From Thermothelomyces thermophilus ATCC 42464 (taxonomy: Eukaryota; Ascomycota; Sordariomycetes; Sordariales; Chaetomiaceae), in contig NC_016472.1 of assembly GCF_000226095.1 (NCBI RefSeq), positions 7,378,001 to 7,442,000 on the forward strand: a DNA stretch of 64,000 bases, written 5' to 3'. Positions 46,494 to 58,232 of the stretch are shown piece by piece. The translations under genes were made by a program, and so were the position numbers. A model generated the notes under the pieces. It saw nothing but the letters and a program-made list of their open reading frames with translations, did no database searches and had not been told where the DNA came from. Positions within the stretch are counted from its first letter, which is position 1. Every line of letters starts with the position of its first letter.

Positions 46494-47021
46494 TCATACA
46501 TCTTTCCGATTTTGTTTCTGCGAGTTGCCGTTGCTTCCGTCGAGCCCTCGCTCGGTCTTCCGTTTCTGCCTCGCCCCGCTGACCGGGTACCTCCTTTCCC
46601 TACCACACGTATGGCATTTGCGCACCAGCACGTCAGCCCATGGCTTCGAGCCTCCCTTGCTCCTATTCTCGACAGTGGAAGTGCAGCTCTGTCCGTCAAT
46701 GAGTACGGAGTCGCAAAATTTGCAAATGGTCCGTTTGACTGCCGGCTTGAGCCGAATCCTGGTTTTGAGGGAGACTGCGCGTAAATCGGTCGCTAGCCGC
46801 CTGCTCATACCGTCGAGACCCATTCTGCCGGAGCCAACGACATTGAAAGCTCTAACGGAAGTGGGTTCGTCGGAGAACGAAGTATTTGCGGCCTCGGACC
46901 TTTCACTATCCGCGAAGGGGTCCGAAATTGATGCGAGGGTGACAGCCGCTTGTTGAAGGAAGGAAATGCGCGAGTAAATGGCCTTATTTTGAACACCGCC
47001 GCCGGATTTTCCCTTGGCCAT
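46494..47021 (-). CDS. rpr2: RNase P/MRP-type protein, Rpr2/Rpp21/Snm1 family
   Basis: Single-exon frame of 175 residues starting at ATG 47021-47019 (MAKGKSGGGVQNKAIYSRIS). The N-terminal part has the family's two-helix region (NKAIYSRISFLQQAAVTL, then RRLATDLRAVSLKTRIRLKP). It is followed by zinc-ribbon cysteines C-x2-C (ICKFCDSVLIDG) and C-x2-C (RKCHTCGRERRYP), and a basic tail. Rpr2/Rpp21 is the zinc-binding protein subunit of nuclear RNase P, which removes tRNA 5' leaders; Snm1 is the RNase MRP counterpart, and the two cannot be told apart here. A Ser/Glu-rich insert (about 40-70) separates the helices. Upstream in-frame codons to 47126 exist, but the conserved start is the MAKGK one. Confidence 0.85.
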   Translation of the reverse strand: MAKGKSGGGVQNKAIYSRISFLQQAAVTLASISDPFADSERSEAANTSFSDEPTSVRAFNVVGSGRMGLDGMSRRLATDLRAVSLKTRIRLKPAVKRTICKFCDSVLIDGQSCTSTVENRSKGGSKPWADVLVRKCHTCGRERRYPVSGARQKRKTERGLDGSNGNSQKQNRKDV

Positions 47022-47510
47022 GACTCTACCTAATAGGGTTCTTGGCTGAGTCAAACTGTTTGGGTTTTTGATGTGGGTGCCTGAACTTGCCTTCTCAGAA
47101 CCGAAAACTGGAGATGAAAAATACAAATACCTAAAGTAACCATGCAGGTGGCCAGTGCGTCCTTCCCCATATCCCAGTCATTGGTCGCACAGCTTCCAAG
47201 CCACAATGGGCTAGTTCGTGCGCTGATCACCGAGCCCAGATTTTTGAGGCTGTGCCGCTGCCAGCCTTGAAGCTTGTTCTCGCTTTCTTCCTCTCCTTCG
47301 CCTCCTGGCACTTCCCATCACCAACTCATTCCACCAACACCTGGAAGGCCGTACCCATCTTCGGCACACAATCGCGATCATTTCTTGTCGTTAACTCATC
47401 TCCGGCAGTTGATTTACCGGATTCACGACAACAGCCTAATTTTTCCCCGACCACTTCCCTTCGTTTTCCCGACCCAGTCGCGTTCCCTTCCGGCAGTAAA
47501 ATCGCCCAAC
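47022..47510. promoter_or_regulatory. Shared divergent promoter rpr2 / sub2
   Basis: 489 bp between two outward-facing start codons. The sub2 side is CT-rich (47270-47500), as expected for its leader. A TGAGTCA (47047-47053), identical to the Gcn4/CPC1-type core, lies about 26 bp upstream of the rpr2 ATG; a single 7-mer is weak evidence. Confidence 0.45.
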
Positions 47511-49665
47511 ATGTCTGGCGAAGAGGATCTTATCGACTACTCTGATGACGAGCTCAACAACGAGACCGCCGCCCCCACCTCCAACGGAAAGAAGGGAGAT
47601 GCTGCGGCCGCTACACAGAACGTCGACAAGAAGGGCTCCTATGTCGGCATTCACTCGACTGGTTTCCGCGACTTCCTCTTGAAGCCTGAGCTCCTTCGCG
47701 CCATCGCCGACTGCGGCTTCGAGCATCCGTCGGAGGGTTAGTCCTGACAAGTTTCATCCCCAGCTTATCGTTAAAGTCCCTCCTGCCCTTTCCACGGGTC
47801 CGTCCATCTCGCAAGCAAGAACCAAAGGCAAAAAAGGCTACGCAAAGCAAGAACTGTCGGGGTGCGAAATCTGCGAAGCGCGCTACATGGGAACAATGGC
47901 GATTGGTCATCGCCACGGGCCATTGGATTGTTCGGCTGTTCCCATTTTTTCGAGGACGGGTCATCCTTCCGGGATGCCGCTGAGCTCTGGCGCATGCAAG
48001 CCTTCGCCGATGACGATCGTCAGAGCTTGGGCTGAGTTTGCATCTGGCAAGTGGCGAGGTCGCTTGATGGATGCTTCCGAGCACCATGCACCAAACTCAT
48101 CGGGGGACCCCCATTATGGGGACTAGCTCTCGACTCAATTGCCGCCGATTGTTCTTTCGAGGCAGTCGGCGACGGGTATCGTGATCGCACCACTTGTGGC
48201 AGTGCAGCATCACGCTGCGCGCACGGCTCAGTCGGTGGTTGAAAGAGTCTCTGGATAATTGGGCGGTGCAGAGACTGTGGGGGAGAAGTAGCTGCTACAG
48301 TTCGCTGCGATGATGGACGGGCCTCGTTTTTCCTTTGAGCATCCCGTCCGCCCGTACCCGTCACATTTGCGTATCCGATTCTAATGCGGTCCCCGACTAC
48401 AGTTCAGCAGACATGCATTCCCCAGGCAATGCTCGGCGGCGATATTATTTGCCAGGCGAAGTCTGGTCTCGGCAAGACCGCCGTCTTCGTTCTCACCACC
48501 CTTCAGCAAGTCGAGCCGGTCGCCGGAGAGTGTTCGGTCCTGGTCATGTGCCACACCCGTGAACTGGCATTCCAAATTCGCAACGAGTACAACCGGTTCA
48601 GCAAGTACATGCCCGATATCAAGACTGGCGTGTTCTACGGCGGTACTCCCATCCAAAAGGACGAGGAGATCTTGAAGAACAAGGAGACGCACCCTCACAT
48701 CATTGTCGGCACACCTGGTCGTCTCAACGCCCTCGTTCGTGACAAGCATCTGCGCCTGGGCAACGTCCGCATGTTTGTCCTGGACGAGTGCGACAAGATG
48801 CTTGATCAGATTGGTTAGTAATTGTACCTTGCTGCGAAAAAAAAAAAAAATATCCTCGTCCCGCTAACCTTGAGCAAGATATGCGCCGCGATGTCCAGGA
48901 GATCTTCCGGGCCACCCCGCAGCAAAAGCAGGTCATGATGTTCTCCGCTACGCTCTCTGACGAGATCAAGCCGATCTGCCGGAAGTTCATGCAGAATCCG
49001 ACGGAGCACTACGTCGACGAAGACACCAAGTTGACGCTCCACGGTCTTCAGCAGTACTACGTCGCTCTCCAGGAGAGGGAGAAGAACCGTAAGCTGAACG
49101 AGCTGCTTGACGATCTCCAGTTCAACCAGGTCATCATCTTCGTCAAGAGCACTCTTCGTGCCACCGAGCTTGACAAGCTTTTGCGCGAGTGCAACTTCCC
49201 GTCGATTGCTGTCCACTCTGGCATCAGCCAGGAGGAGCGGTATGTTTGTATTGTCTCCGGTGCTGTTTAAGATCTGCCGATACTGACTTGTGTAAAGCAT
49301 CCGTCGGTACAAGGAGTTCAAGGAGTTCAACAAGCGCATCTGCGTGGCTACGGATGTCTTCGGCCGTGGTATCGACATTGAGCGGATCAACCTCGCCATC
49401 AACTACGACATGCCCGCGGATGCCGACTCGTACCTGCACCGCGTCGGTCGTGCCGGCCGTTTCGGTACCAAGGGTCTTGCCATTTCGTTTGTCAGCAGCG
49501 ACCAGGACAAGGAGGTGCTGCAACAAATCGAGAAGCGCTTCGAGGTCGCTCTTCCGTATGTACCCCTGTTGTCATTCATTCACTGCGGTAGACCACCTGC
49601 TAACTCTCCAATTCAGCGAATTCCCCAAGGAGGGCATCGATGCTTCTACATACATGGCTTCTTAG
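47511..49665 (+). CDS. sub2: ATP-dependent RNA helicase Sub2 (UAP56, DECD box; mRNA splicing and export)
   Basis: Five exons (47511-47736, 48403-48813, 48879-49239, 49298-49555 and 49617-49665), 434 residues, the usual Sub2 length. The acidic start [15 protein letters not shown] is typical. In order: Q motif ([15 protein letters not shown]), motif [17 protein letters not shown], the DECD form of the DEAD box, SAT, and motif [12 protein letters not shown]; the end [12 protein letters not shown] is also conserved. Sub2/UAP56 is the TREX-associated helicase that loads export factor onto mRNA and acts in spliceosome assembly. Intron 1 is 666 nt, about ten times the other introns, and contains strong inverted repeats. 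It diverges from rpr2. Confidence 0.96.
47887..47945 (+). ncRNA. Putative structured RNA element inside sub2 intron 1
   Basis: ATGGGAACA (47887-47895) pairs perfectly with TGTTCCCAT (47937-47945). Nested inside, TGGCGAT (47897-47903) pairs with ATCGCCA (47909-47915) around a 5-nt loop. This could be an intronic regulatory fold or part of an unannotated small RNA; no C/D or H/ACA box set was found. Confidence 0.3.
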
Positions 49666-52600
49666 GCCAACATAGCTGTCGAGGTTTAGCTTTGCTCTTG
49701 TGGCCGCCTTGGTTGGTCGGCAGCCGTGTTTCGCTCAAGTGGTCAGGCGTGGGCGCGATGGGCAAAATTCGGAAGAACGAAAAACAAATTGTGATTTCTG
49801 TCGTTTGATCCAACACTAGGTCATGTAAAACTAAATGATCTCATACCGAGAATTGCTGTTTCTCTCCTTATATGACAGGTCTTAGACGCGCCCCTCCAGT
49901 TCCACGGTGGTTATGAGCAGAATCGTCCACCGAGATCCTTCGTTCCTGGGGGCTTCGGAAGGTTTCAGCCCGTGGGATCCGGCAAACATGTTGGTTGGTT
50001 CTACTTTCTGGCTGCTCCGACGTTTGACGATCCCCCAAGAGAGTCGCTTCCTCACCGGAGATGTGCCTGTCTCACTAGCATTTTCAAGAGCTTGCGTTGC
50101 GTTCATTCCGCAACGGAAGCAAGCCGTGGATATCGGCAGCTCAAGACAGTTGGAAAAGTCTCTCGTGGCTTCGTCTTGCTCCGTCTTACCCCCAAGCGGT
50201 CAAGTAAATATACTTTGTATCGCATGTTCCGTCAGTGACGCCGCATCGCGAACCCTCGAGCCAAGGACCATAGGCTGAATCAACAATGCCTCGGCCTTTT
50301 TACTTGGCAACACATCTCCTCATCAACTTGGTCAAACAATTCCTCCGTGCGTTGTGAAGTTCGATCTGTAACAAACGGCATAGGCCAGACTCCGATGCTG
50401 GTACAAACGTGAATCACGAACGGTACGTTTACACAATAATCCGTACACCCCACGAGACGGGGCCAGGCAAGGTAGCTACGCCGCGTAACGGACAGACGGG
50501 CAAGGAGGCAGGCTGGCAGGCAGACAGATGAGCACCAACACAAAAAAGGGGAAGAGACACAGTTGGCCTAGCCGGGCAGCCGGGGTCCCGTGCGAACTCC
50601 ATGTCGCTGGATTTGAAAGAGGTCGTTGGTTCGTTTCGTTGTCCCAACACCACACCAACGCTTTCAACCACGCTACCACGGGAAACCCGTCTGGCCCGCC
50701 TGACATGACATAATCATATAAGGTGGCCGGTAATGGTGGATCATCGCCCGATTTTTCTCACCTGCTGACGAGTCGGGGTTTGGACGGATCGGAGTGAGCA
50801 AAAAAAAAAAAAAAAAAAAAAAAAGGTGAATCATGGTAACTACTCTAAGGATTTGGGGGAAGGGATCGAGGCTTGGCGATGGATGGGTTGGGGGAGAAGG
50901 CTGTAATCTCGCGCGAACATATGTGGCTGGCGAGACGCCTGCCGACCTCCGACGGTGGTGGTGGAGGAGAAGGAGAAGGCTTTGTCAACATGGAAGGCCA
51001 GTGTATTCATGCGCCCCGCGGTGATGCCGCCGTCGCCGTCAGCGGTGGTTGTCCGCCCTGCTTTGGAAACCGGTCTTTCTTGAACGGGAAACAGTAGTCT
51101 GTGTGCTCGGTGCGCCCCGCCTGCGTGCTCCCTGCATGCTCGGACTGTCTGGGATGCCGCTTCAGACATTTGCAAGGCCATTACTTTGTCTGTTTGAGCG
51201 GTAACACCGAGAGTTTCAGCTCTCGTTAACAGAGGGGGGCATCCGCTGTCTTCTGACACGGCTGTGGTGGTGTGGGGTTGCGGTTCTCTGCTGCTGCCTG
51301 CGCTCTGGCGACTCCTTCCGTAATCCGTTCGCAACCACCTGCTGTGAAGGAGGGGCAGTTGCCGGGTGACACAAACACCGAGCATGCTACTTGGGTCGGA
51401 TCTGATCTTGTGGGTGAACATGCTCCTTGGCGCCCCGCGGACGAAGCATTCTGTCCCGGTTCCTTCTCAAGGTCGACAGTGTGCAGTTCGTAAGCTTGAA
51501 GTTGCAGATTGGTTTGAGACAGCGATCAAAGAGAAGCCATATTGATGTGTAATGCCTCGTAAGTTCTTTGATAAAAAAAATATTGGCTGAATGACTTCCG
51601 AGCTAAATCTTTAGAGTCGCCTTGTTTTCACCTTGTTTACTTTCCATTTGTCACTTGTTCCAGCCTGCTTGCGCTTTTCTTGATTTGCAATTTCGTTATT
51701 GGAATAATCGTTTTGATTGGGGAGTTAGGTTCCCAGCTGGGTCCCAATGGAATGACATGTGAGGAAGGTACATACCTAGCTATAAGCTCAGTTATTACGA
51801 CGCATTATCTCCTCAAGTAGCTTTCGTTCAATACGGATGGGCTGGAATTGACAAAGGGCAAAGTTGCGGTTTTCGAATGAGCTATTCCATAAACAGATAC
51901 GAGGAACAGCCGCACTGTTGCCCGTCCACAGCTTACAGAAGCTTAGCTGATGACAAGCTGGCAAATGATCAACGTGAGGTTCGCCCGCTCCTTAGTTACC
52001 GAGATTGTCGCTAAGATCGGCTTCTGAGCAAATCTCATTTTAGCATGATTTATCCAAACCGCTTTTCATCAGCTCCTATCGCTCGAAAGACGGCTCTCTG
52101 CGACACATGGCCCGATATCGCTGTTGGGTTTGGGTTGTGTACCTGAAGCAATCTTGCGGCTTTGTCTTGAGTCATCAAGGATAAATTTGGTTTGGACTGA
52201 GCTCTCTCCCCTGGTTCCTGGGGGAGATGGGTAAAAAAATAAGATTGGCTGCTCTCAACTACATGGGAGGGCCCGGGTAAACCCCTCGATCAAATCATCC
52301 ATGGGGCTGCTCATCTGCCTTGCAGGATGGCTTCAGAAGCGACGTCCTCACTCGCTGCCCTTCCTGAAGTTGGGTTGCTTTGCATCGCGCAAGGCGTCAC
52401 CGACCCAGCTCAACCACGAGGCGCGTCCAGTGCTCGCGAGAACATTACTGTAGTGTTAGGTGAGGTTGCCAGGCCTTACAGTTGGCGACGGACCGAAAGC
52501 GGGGTTTTCCTCTTTCAAAGTTCCTTATTGGGTAAAACGGCGTTCCCAATGCGCGGCGCTTGCAGTAAACGTTAGTTACAGTTCTTACTAACGGATGTCT

Positions 52601-55600
52601 CATTAACCAGCCACGATCGAGGCGCCGGCTCAGGAATGGGAGCGACGCAATGTGCCATTTCGTCAATATATATACTGTACTTACAAACGGTACAGCTACC
52701 GCGGTAAACCATGACCTGCCATCACCTACTTATCGACTGGATGCACCAATGGGCTACCATATTCATCGCAGATTGCCGAGCGAGGCCATATGCGGCCCCG
52801 CTGGATTTACAAATCTCGATGTGACTGACGAGCTGACTCGGAAAGCAGAGACGCTATGGATAGAACTCGGTCATGTCGGTATCGTTGCTTTCATACCTGA
52901 GGCAAATTGGCCGCGGATGCAGCGGGCTGTGCGAAGGCGACGAGGGCCGCTTTTTCAACGCCTCCTGAGCACAGCCCGGCCGCAGGATGTATTTCTGCGG
53001 GGGAAGCCGCCGTGTAATCCGTACGCCTGGGGAGCATGCGATCAACGGGATATCCGGATGGTAGACAACGCCCCAGCAGACTGGGACTTAAACGGCGAGA
53101 GAGTAAAAGAAGACACAAATAGCATTGCATCTTTTCGTGTTGCACTCCCCATAGCCATGTTGTCCAGTCTCCAGAAAAGCAACAGGCTCATGTGATCAAT
53201 ATATCGCAGTCAAGCGGCCTCTCGGCGTTGGTATTCGGTGGCGGCTTGTACTCCGTACTAGTGTAGGTGGGCTTGGATTTAGGGAGCATTGGCCACCAGG
53301 CCTGAACGCTGCCATGACGGAATTTCCTCGACCCGCTTCAACATCCCGTTTTTACGCTTGATGTTCGCGATCCGTGCGATGAGGCTTTTACGAGGCGAGG
53401 AGAGAACGAACAAATCAATGAACTATCGAGCGGATGGCTGGATGGATGAATCTAAAGAGCTCTCCGGCCGAATTGACCGAAGTGGCGAAAATTGCAAGCC
53501 ACCCTAGCCGTGGCGAGTCGGCGCACTGGACACTTCGACAACTAAGTTGTCGTGTCGGTTCTGCCACGGGACAGGAGTGACTAAGCTCATCACGATGGTC
53601 GGGTCGGAGTGTGACTCAGCCTGACCCCCTCAAGGCCCGCCCTCAGTTTGTTCACAAGCGTGTCAGGAGTCCGAAGTGGTAATGCTACAGACCTGGTCGA
53701 TGAGGCCTCAACAACTAGAGACGATGTCTCGACAAAAACCCGTATATAAATATAAATGCGATCATGAACGGCTGCGATCATGAACGGCAGCGGTCATTTC
53801 CGAGGACGGTCACCCTTTGCTGCCTGGGGTGCGGAAACGCCGAGGGTGCCGTTGGAGACCGGCAAAAACGGAGTTGGCAGCCGCGTACGTTAAACTGTGC
53901 TGGGTGAGTTGAATGACGGCGATAACGTTGTCCTCGCCTTCCTCCCCCCGGCTAGGCCGTTTCCGGGAGACCAAGAAGCGCTAGACAAGGGGGTTGGCCT
54001 TTGTGCGCAGGCTGGCGAGCGAGCTGGCCACACCACAACGCACCCACCCCGCCGCTCTGCAGCAGCTGAGCCAATCAAGACGCCGCTGATTCTGCCATTC
54101 TTCCCATCCTCCGGGCGAGTTGAAACTGCAAGTGTGTCTCGTCGAGAATCGTTGCCGACCCGGCAGATGGATGGCGGGAAGATGAGGGGCTTTCGAGAGG
54201 GACGGTGTGCCTTGTCCAGTTGGCAAGAGAGCCTGCAAGCCGGCCAGGCACAGGCTCCTATTGCGAACCACTGCCCGCGTCGACTTTGTAGGTCGGTTCC
54301 CCAGCGACTTTTGCGGGTGACATCAGGGGACGGGAGTTTGGCGACACCAACAGTACGAGTAAGAAACCCGGGATCAATACGGAGAGTATTAGTGTGGTTA
54401 ATTACAGAAGACTTTCCGTACGTAATGTTCGGCGACGGGAAGTAAGCTGGCGGCGGGTCTCGTCAATGTGGATTTCTGCGTCGTTCATGTTGCACGCTGA
54501 CTGCCACGAACGGCTGGGCCAGTGTGGGCAGCCTGCAGGGAGGAGTGCGCGTGTGGGTGGAGGTTGGGGGAGCCCGACTGGTGCATCTGAGTGGTGGGAG
54601 CTGAGCTGTGTGGGCTACTTGCGGTGCAGCGTTTTTTGTCCAGCCTGGCACTGGAACCCCCGGGCGGACGTCTCGCAATGTCCCGACGCACCCCATTCAA
54701 AACTGAGCCAGTGCCGTGCCGAGAGCATTCCTCTCCTCCCTCCTGCCCATCGAGCAGTCATGATGCTCAACCTCAAGATCTAGGAAGAAGCGGCTCTCCC
54801 GTAGTCAGCTTGTGAGATCTGTGTATCCTCTATCTCCTCTCAATCTTTGAACGGTCTCTTCTCGTTGCATACCAATTCATTTCTTATTCCCGGCGTCCTC
54901 TCTCCTGTCTTTTGCAATCTTAATTTCTTGTCTCTCCGTTCCACTTTCCAATGATTGCCAGTCTGTTCGTCTGAGCATTTCCTTTTTTTCGCGAGGCATT
55001 CAGTTGCTCGCTGCGGCAAAGGAAAACAGACCAACAGACACGCTCCCTTCCTGGACAAACCTACAACGTTTAAACGACAAGCCTCTTCGACCGCGCAGTC
55101 ATCTCGGCGGCGCTCGGAACCTGCAATTCTGTGTCATTCCCGAAGTCGCAACTCGACCCAACCAAGGCGCCAATAGGGAAAAACAACGGCGCCAAAACAG
55201 GTCATCATCACTCATTCTCCTGCCTGTGCTCGAGCCCACGCTGGTGACCAGATCTGAGTCGCCACAGCCTCTTCCCAAGCAAAAGAACGGGACCCGTTTT
55301 CAGGCTCCCGTCGGAAGTTGGTCACACCACACAAAGCGCTCCACCCTGCGCGCCTGCCAGTTGGGGCCACCTGGTTGTTAGCTAGCGGCAAGTGTCGGTT
55401 ACCTGCACCCTCGCCACACACTACGGGAAGAGTCATCGACCAGGGGTAGTCACCCGAAGCCGGCGACCTTATCTCAGGCGCCCGAACAGCCCACGCGCAC
55501 TCTCTCTATACTAAAGGAGTCACAACGTCGCCGCCCTTAGGCTGATACCAGCTCAACGGCTCCGACGTTAAATGCGTGCGATGGTCGCGCAGCCACGCCG

Positions 55601-56115
55601 CTAGGTTCATCGACAGATTGCGACGCACACTGGTACCTGCATAGCCCACACGCGTCTGGAATCCCCCCCGGAACGCAGCTACTGCATCCTACCTGCCGCA
55701 ATCCCATCTGCCGAGTCCCGAACTGGCCTTGCCTGCCGCAACATCGCCGCTCAACATCCGCCTCCCACCCTCGCATGGTCGGGTATTGACCATCATATAA
55801 CCTTTGCCTCCTCCGCTTGTTCTGGCGAAAGACACACACGATGCCTTTTGAGAGCTTTGCACTCTACCTAGTCGCCGTCTCCGCCTCGTCTACCGGTCTG
55901 ATCACTCGTGCAAAGTCGGCTTCTCGCGCCGTGCTCTAAGAAGCCACCCTTCCTTTTCGACATACTCGGTTCCGCAACGATCCATGCGGCTTGTTGCAGA
56001 ACCAGCGTCTCGATAGGTTCACGATCTGTTCAGCACCCCCTCGGTTACTCCGGTAGACTTTGCGTGACGGCGACTAGAATCCATTGGGCGCTCCTCTATC
56101 CTCCCTAGATCCAAG
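49666..56115. other. 6.4-kb stretch without a supported gene
   Basis: Open frames here are short, unspliced-looking and without family features. It contains a 25-nt poly-A run (50800-50824) and a TACTCCGTAC motif (53249-53258). From about 54820 a strongly CT-rich stretch begins that looks like the start of a long leader for the cyclin gene. The 54.8-56.1 kb part is best read as promoter and 5' UTR. Confidence 0.4.
55841..55939 (+). CDS. Candidate upstream ORF (32 codons) in the cyclin gene leader
   Basis: ATG at 55841, reading MPFESFALYLVAVSASS and ending TAA at 55937-55939, 176 bp before the cyclin start codon. The ATG is preceded by ACACACG, an acceptable fungal context. If the leader is transcribed this far up, ribosomes would meet this uORF first. 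There is no evidence of conservation from one sequence. Confidence 0.3.
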   Translation: MPFESFALYLVAVSASSTGLITRAKSASRAVL

Positions 56116-58232
56116 ATGATACCCGCCACCTACGAACCGACTACCTCCGTCCATCCCACCCGCAACGCGCCTTACAATCTGTCGCTAGCCACTTCGACAT
56201 CCTTCTCCTCTTCTTCTTCCTCCTCCTCCTCCTCTTTCTGGTCCGACGTGTCTTCGCAGCACTCGGACGACTCTGTTTCGACCGCCCAGACTTCTTATTC
56301 CGACTCTCGTGACTCATACTACTTGTCCCACCTTGCCGCCTCGTCGCAAACCTCGGTCGGCTCTCTCGGCAGCTCCTGCGAATCAACTTCCAGGTTGCGA
56401 AACCCCTGGGCGAAAAACCACGTCCAGCCTCTGGTCACCACAGAGCTCCCTGCTGAGCTTCGGCAAAATCCCCGACGCACGTCGGCAGCCTCCCGCACCG
56501 GGCGCCCGCCCTCGCTTGTGCGGCAGTCCGATCGGAAGCTGAGCTTCGTCGAGAACCTCGTCGGTAAGGAAAACTCTCTCGATGTGCCCTCAGGAGGAAC
56601 ACATGCTCAATGTCCCTTTCTCCAGATACGTCGACCCATATCGTCGAGGCTATCTGGCCCACCTCCTCGGTGCCTCCACGCAATGACTGCGGCAACAACA
56701 CGGTGCTCCCGCTGCGCACGTTCATCCAGGAGACGCTGCGCCGCTCGCGGACCAGCTACTCCACTTTACAGGTGGCTCTCTACTACTTGATTCTGATTAA
56801 GCCTCATGTTCCGCCCTATGACTTCACCACGGAGCAGCCTGACGACTCCCGCTCGAGTCAGGCAATCCAGTGCGGGCGTCGCATGTTCCTCGCAGCTTTG
56901 ATACTGGCCTCTAAGTATCTCCAGGATCGCAACTACTCGGCCCGCGCCTGGAGCAAGATCTCGGGCCTCGATACCCTCGAGATCAACCAGAATGAAATGG
57001 CTTTCCTCTTGGCGGTCAACTGGAATCTCCATGTTACCGAAGAAGTCTACAAGCGCTGGGCCGACTGCGTGAACAGGTTCACGCCGAGCCAGCCTCCTTC
57101 GCCTGGAGGGGCTGCTCAGCAGGCTTATGAGAGACAATGCCAGGACTTCCGGCGGATCATCTTGAATCTCTCTCCTGACCTCGAGAACCTGGAAGAGCTG
57201 ACTCTCTGGTCTCCCGTCATGTCTCCCACGCAGGAAGTTCCCCCCAGATTTCTCTACACGCCTACCGGAGAGCGGCCTGGAGCCTCCGGTCGCGAGAGCG
57301 AGACTGCTACGGCCCCGAAAGCCCAGAATGTCCCTGCTGTGATGGAGCCTGTTCCCTCAATCGCGTATGCTCCTGGCCGTCTGGCACCGGCCCTTGGCCT
57401 GTTGCCCACACCTCGCTTGACTCCCCAGCTTAGCGGACTCGGCACTCCTGCAGCGAGCGCTGCGTCTTGCCTTGTGGGGAGGGGATCCTCGATGGGTTTC
57501 GCGATGGCCCAAGCCTCAGCGTCGATCTCGGCTCAATGTGCTGATCGCTGGCCGCCTTCGGCGACTTCGTCTCCGATGAGCTACGTGGCTCGCCGTTCAT
57601 CACTCGCCAACTCGGTCTCGGCGGCGTCCTCGCCCGAATCGATGGTCTCCGATTCGTCCAGGGTTTCGCGCTCCTCTTCGATCTCTTCGGCTTCCTCGGT
57701 CGCCGCGCCGTCATCCAAGTTGGATGTTCAGGCGCGATTCCGTTCCGCGAAGCAGTGCAGTGAGAGGTTGAGCTTGCGACCCACCATCGCTTCGGTCCCC
57801 GAGGACGAAGAGGGTTTCATGGTGACATCGCCCGACTCCTATGCTTTCCCTACCGGCAAGGAGCTCGGCGAAACATCGCTGGAGACGCCTCTAGGCCGCC
57901 GAGAACGCGAAATGGACGATGCCGCGCGGGCTCTTCAAGAATTGCACCAGTCTGGCACTAATCGGCCTGCAATGCCAGTTAGGGTCGGATCCAAGCGGGG
58001 CAGAGCGAATTCAGTCCATGACGATGTTCGTGAGATGCTCGCCGGTCAGACGAGCAGCTTCTCCTGGCCAGAAACCATGGTTCGTGAAGGGGCACAGATT
58101 CCCGTCCTGCGGGAAAACTTTAAACGAGTTTGCTGCTCGACCGAGGCTGCCCGGGCACCCAGGATCTCCGCGCTTCATCCCGCCGTCGGAGGGTATGGCG
58201 GACCAGGCATGTGGGAGGGGATTCTCAACTAA
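56116..58232 (+). CDS. Pho85-type (Pcl) cyclin
   Basis: Two exons, 56116-56563 and 56626-58232, separated by a 62-nt intron, give 684 residues. The Ser-rich N-terminus (poly-Ser SSSSSSSSSSF near 35) leads to a cyclin box at about 175-300: LPLRTFIQETLRRSRTSYST, LQVALYYLILIKP, RRMFLAALILASKYLQDRNY, then SKISGLDTLEINQNEMAFL and VNWNLHVTEEVYKRW. This is the Pcl/PREG1-like pattern that binds the Pho85 kinase, not a B-type cyclin. The long tail is disordered, Ser/Pro-rich, with many SP sites, a possible basic NLS (GSKRGRANS) and acidic EDEEGF. Pcl cyclins direct Pho85 in phosphate, amino-acid, glycogen or polarity control; which one cannot be decided. The stretch upstream is long and may carry a uORF. 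Confidence 0.88.

Noticed and set aside
47986-48060. C/D box snoRNA in sub2 intron 1
   Set aside because: Weak C-box-like and D-box-like strings occur (CGATGAC, CTGA), but they are too close together and imperfect, with no terminal stem.
52650-53195. 181-codon plus-strand frame
   Set aside because: No recognisable family, no leader or intron signals, and antisense frames of similar quality.
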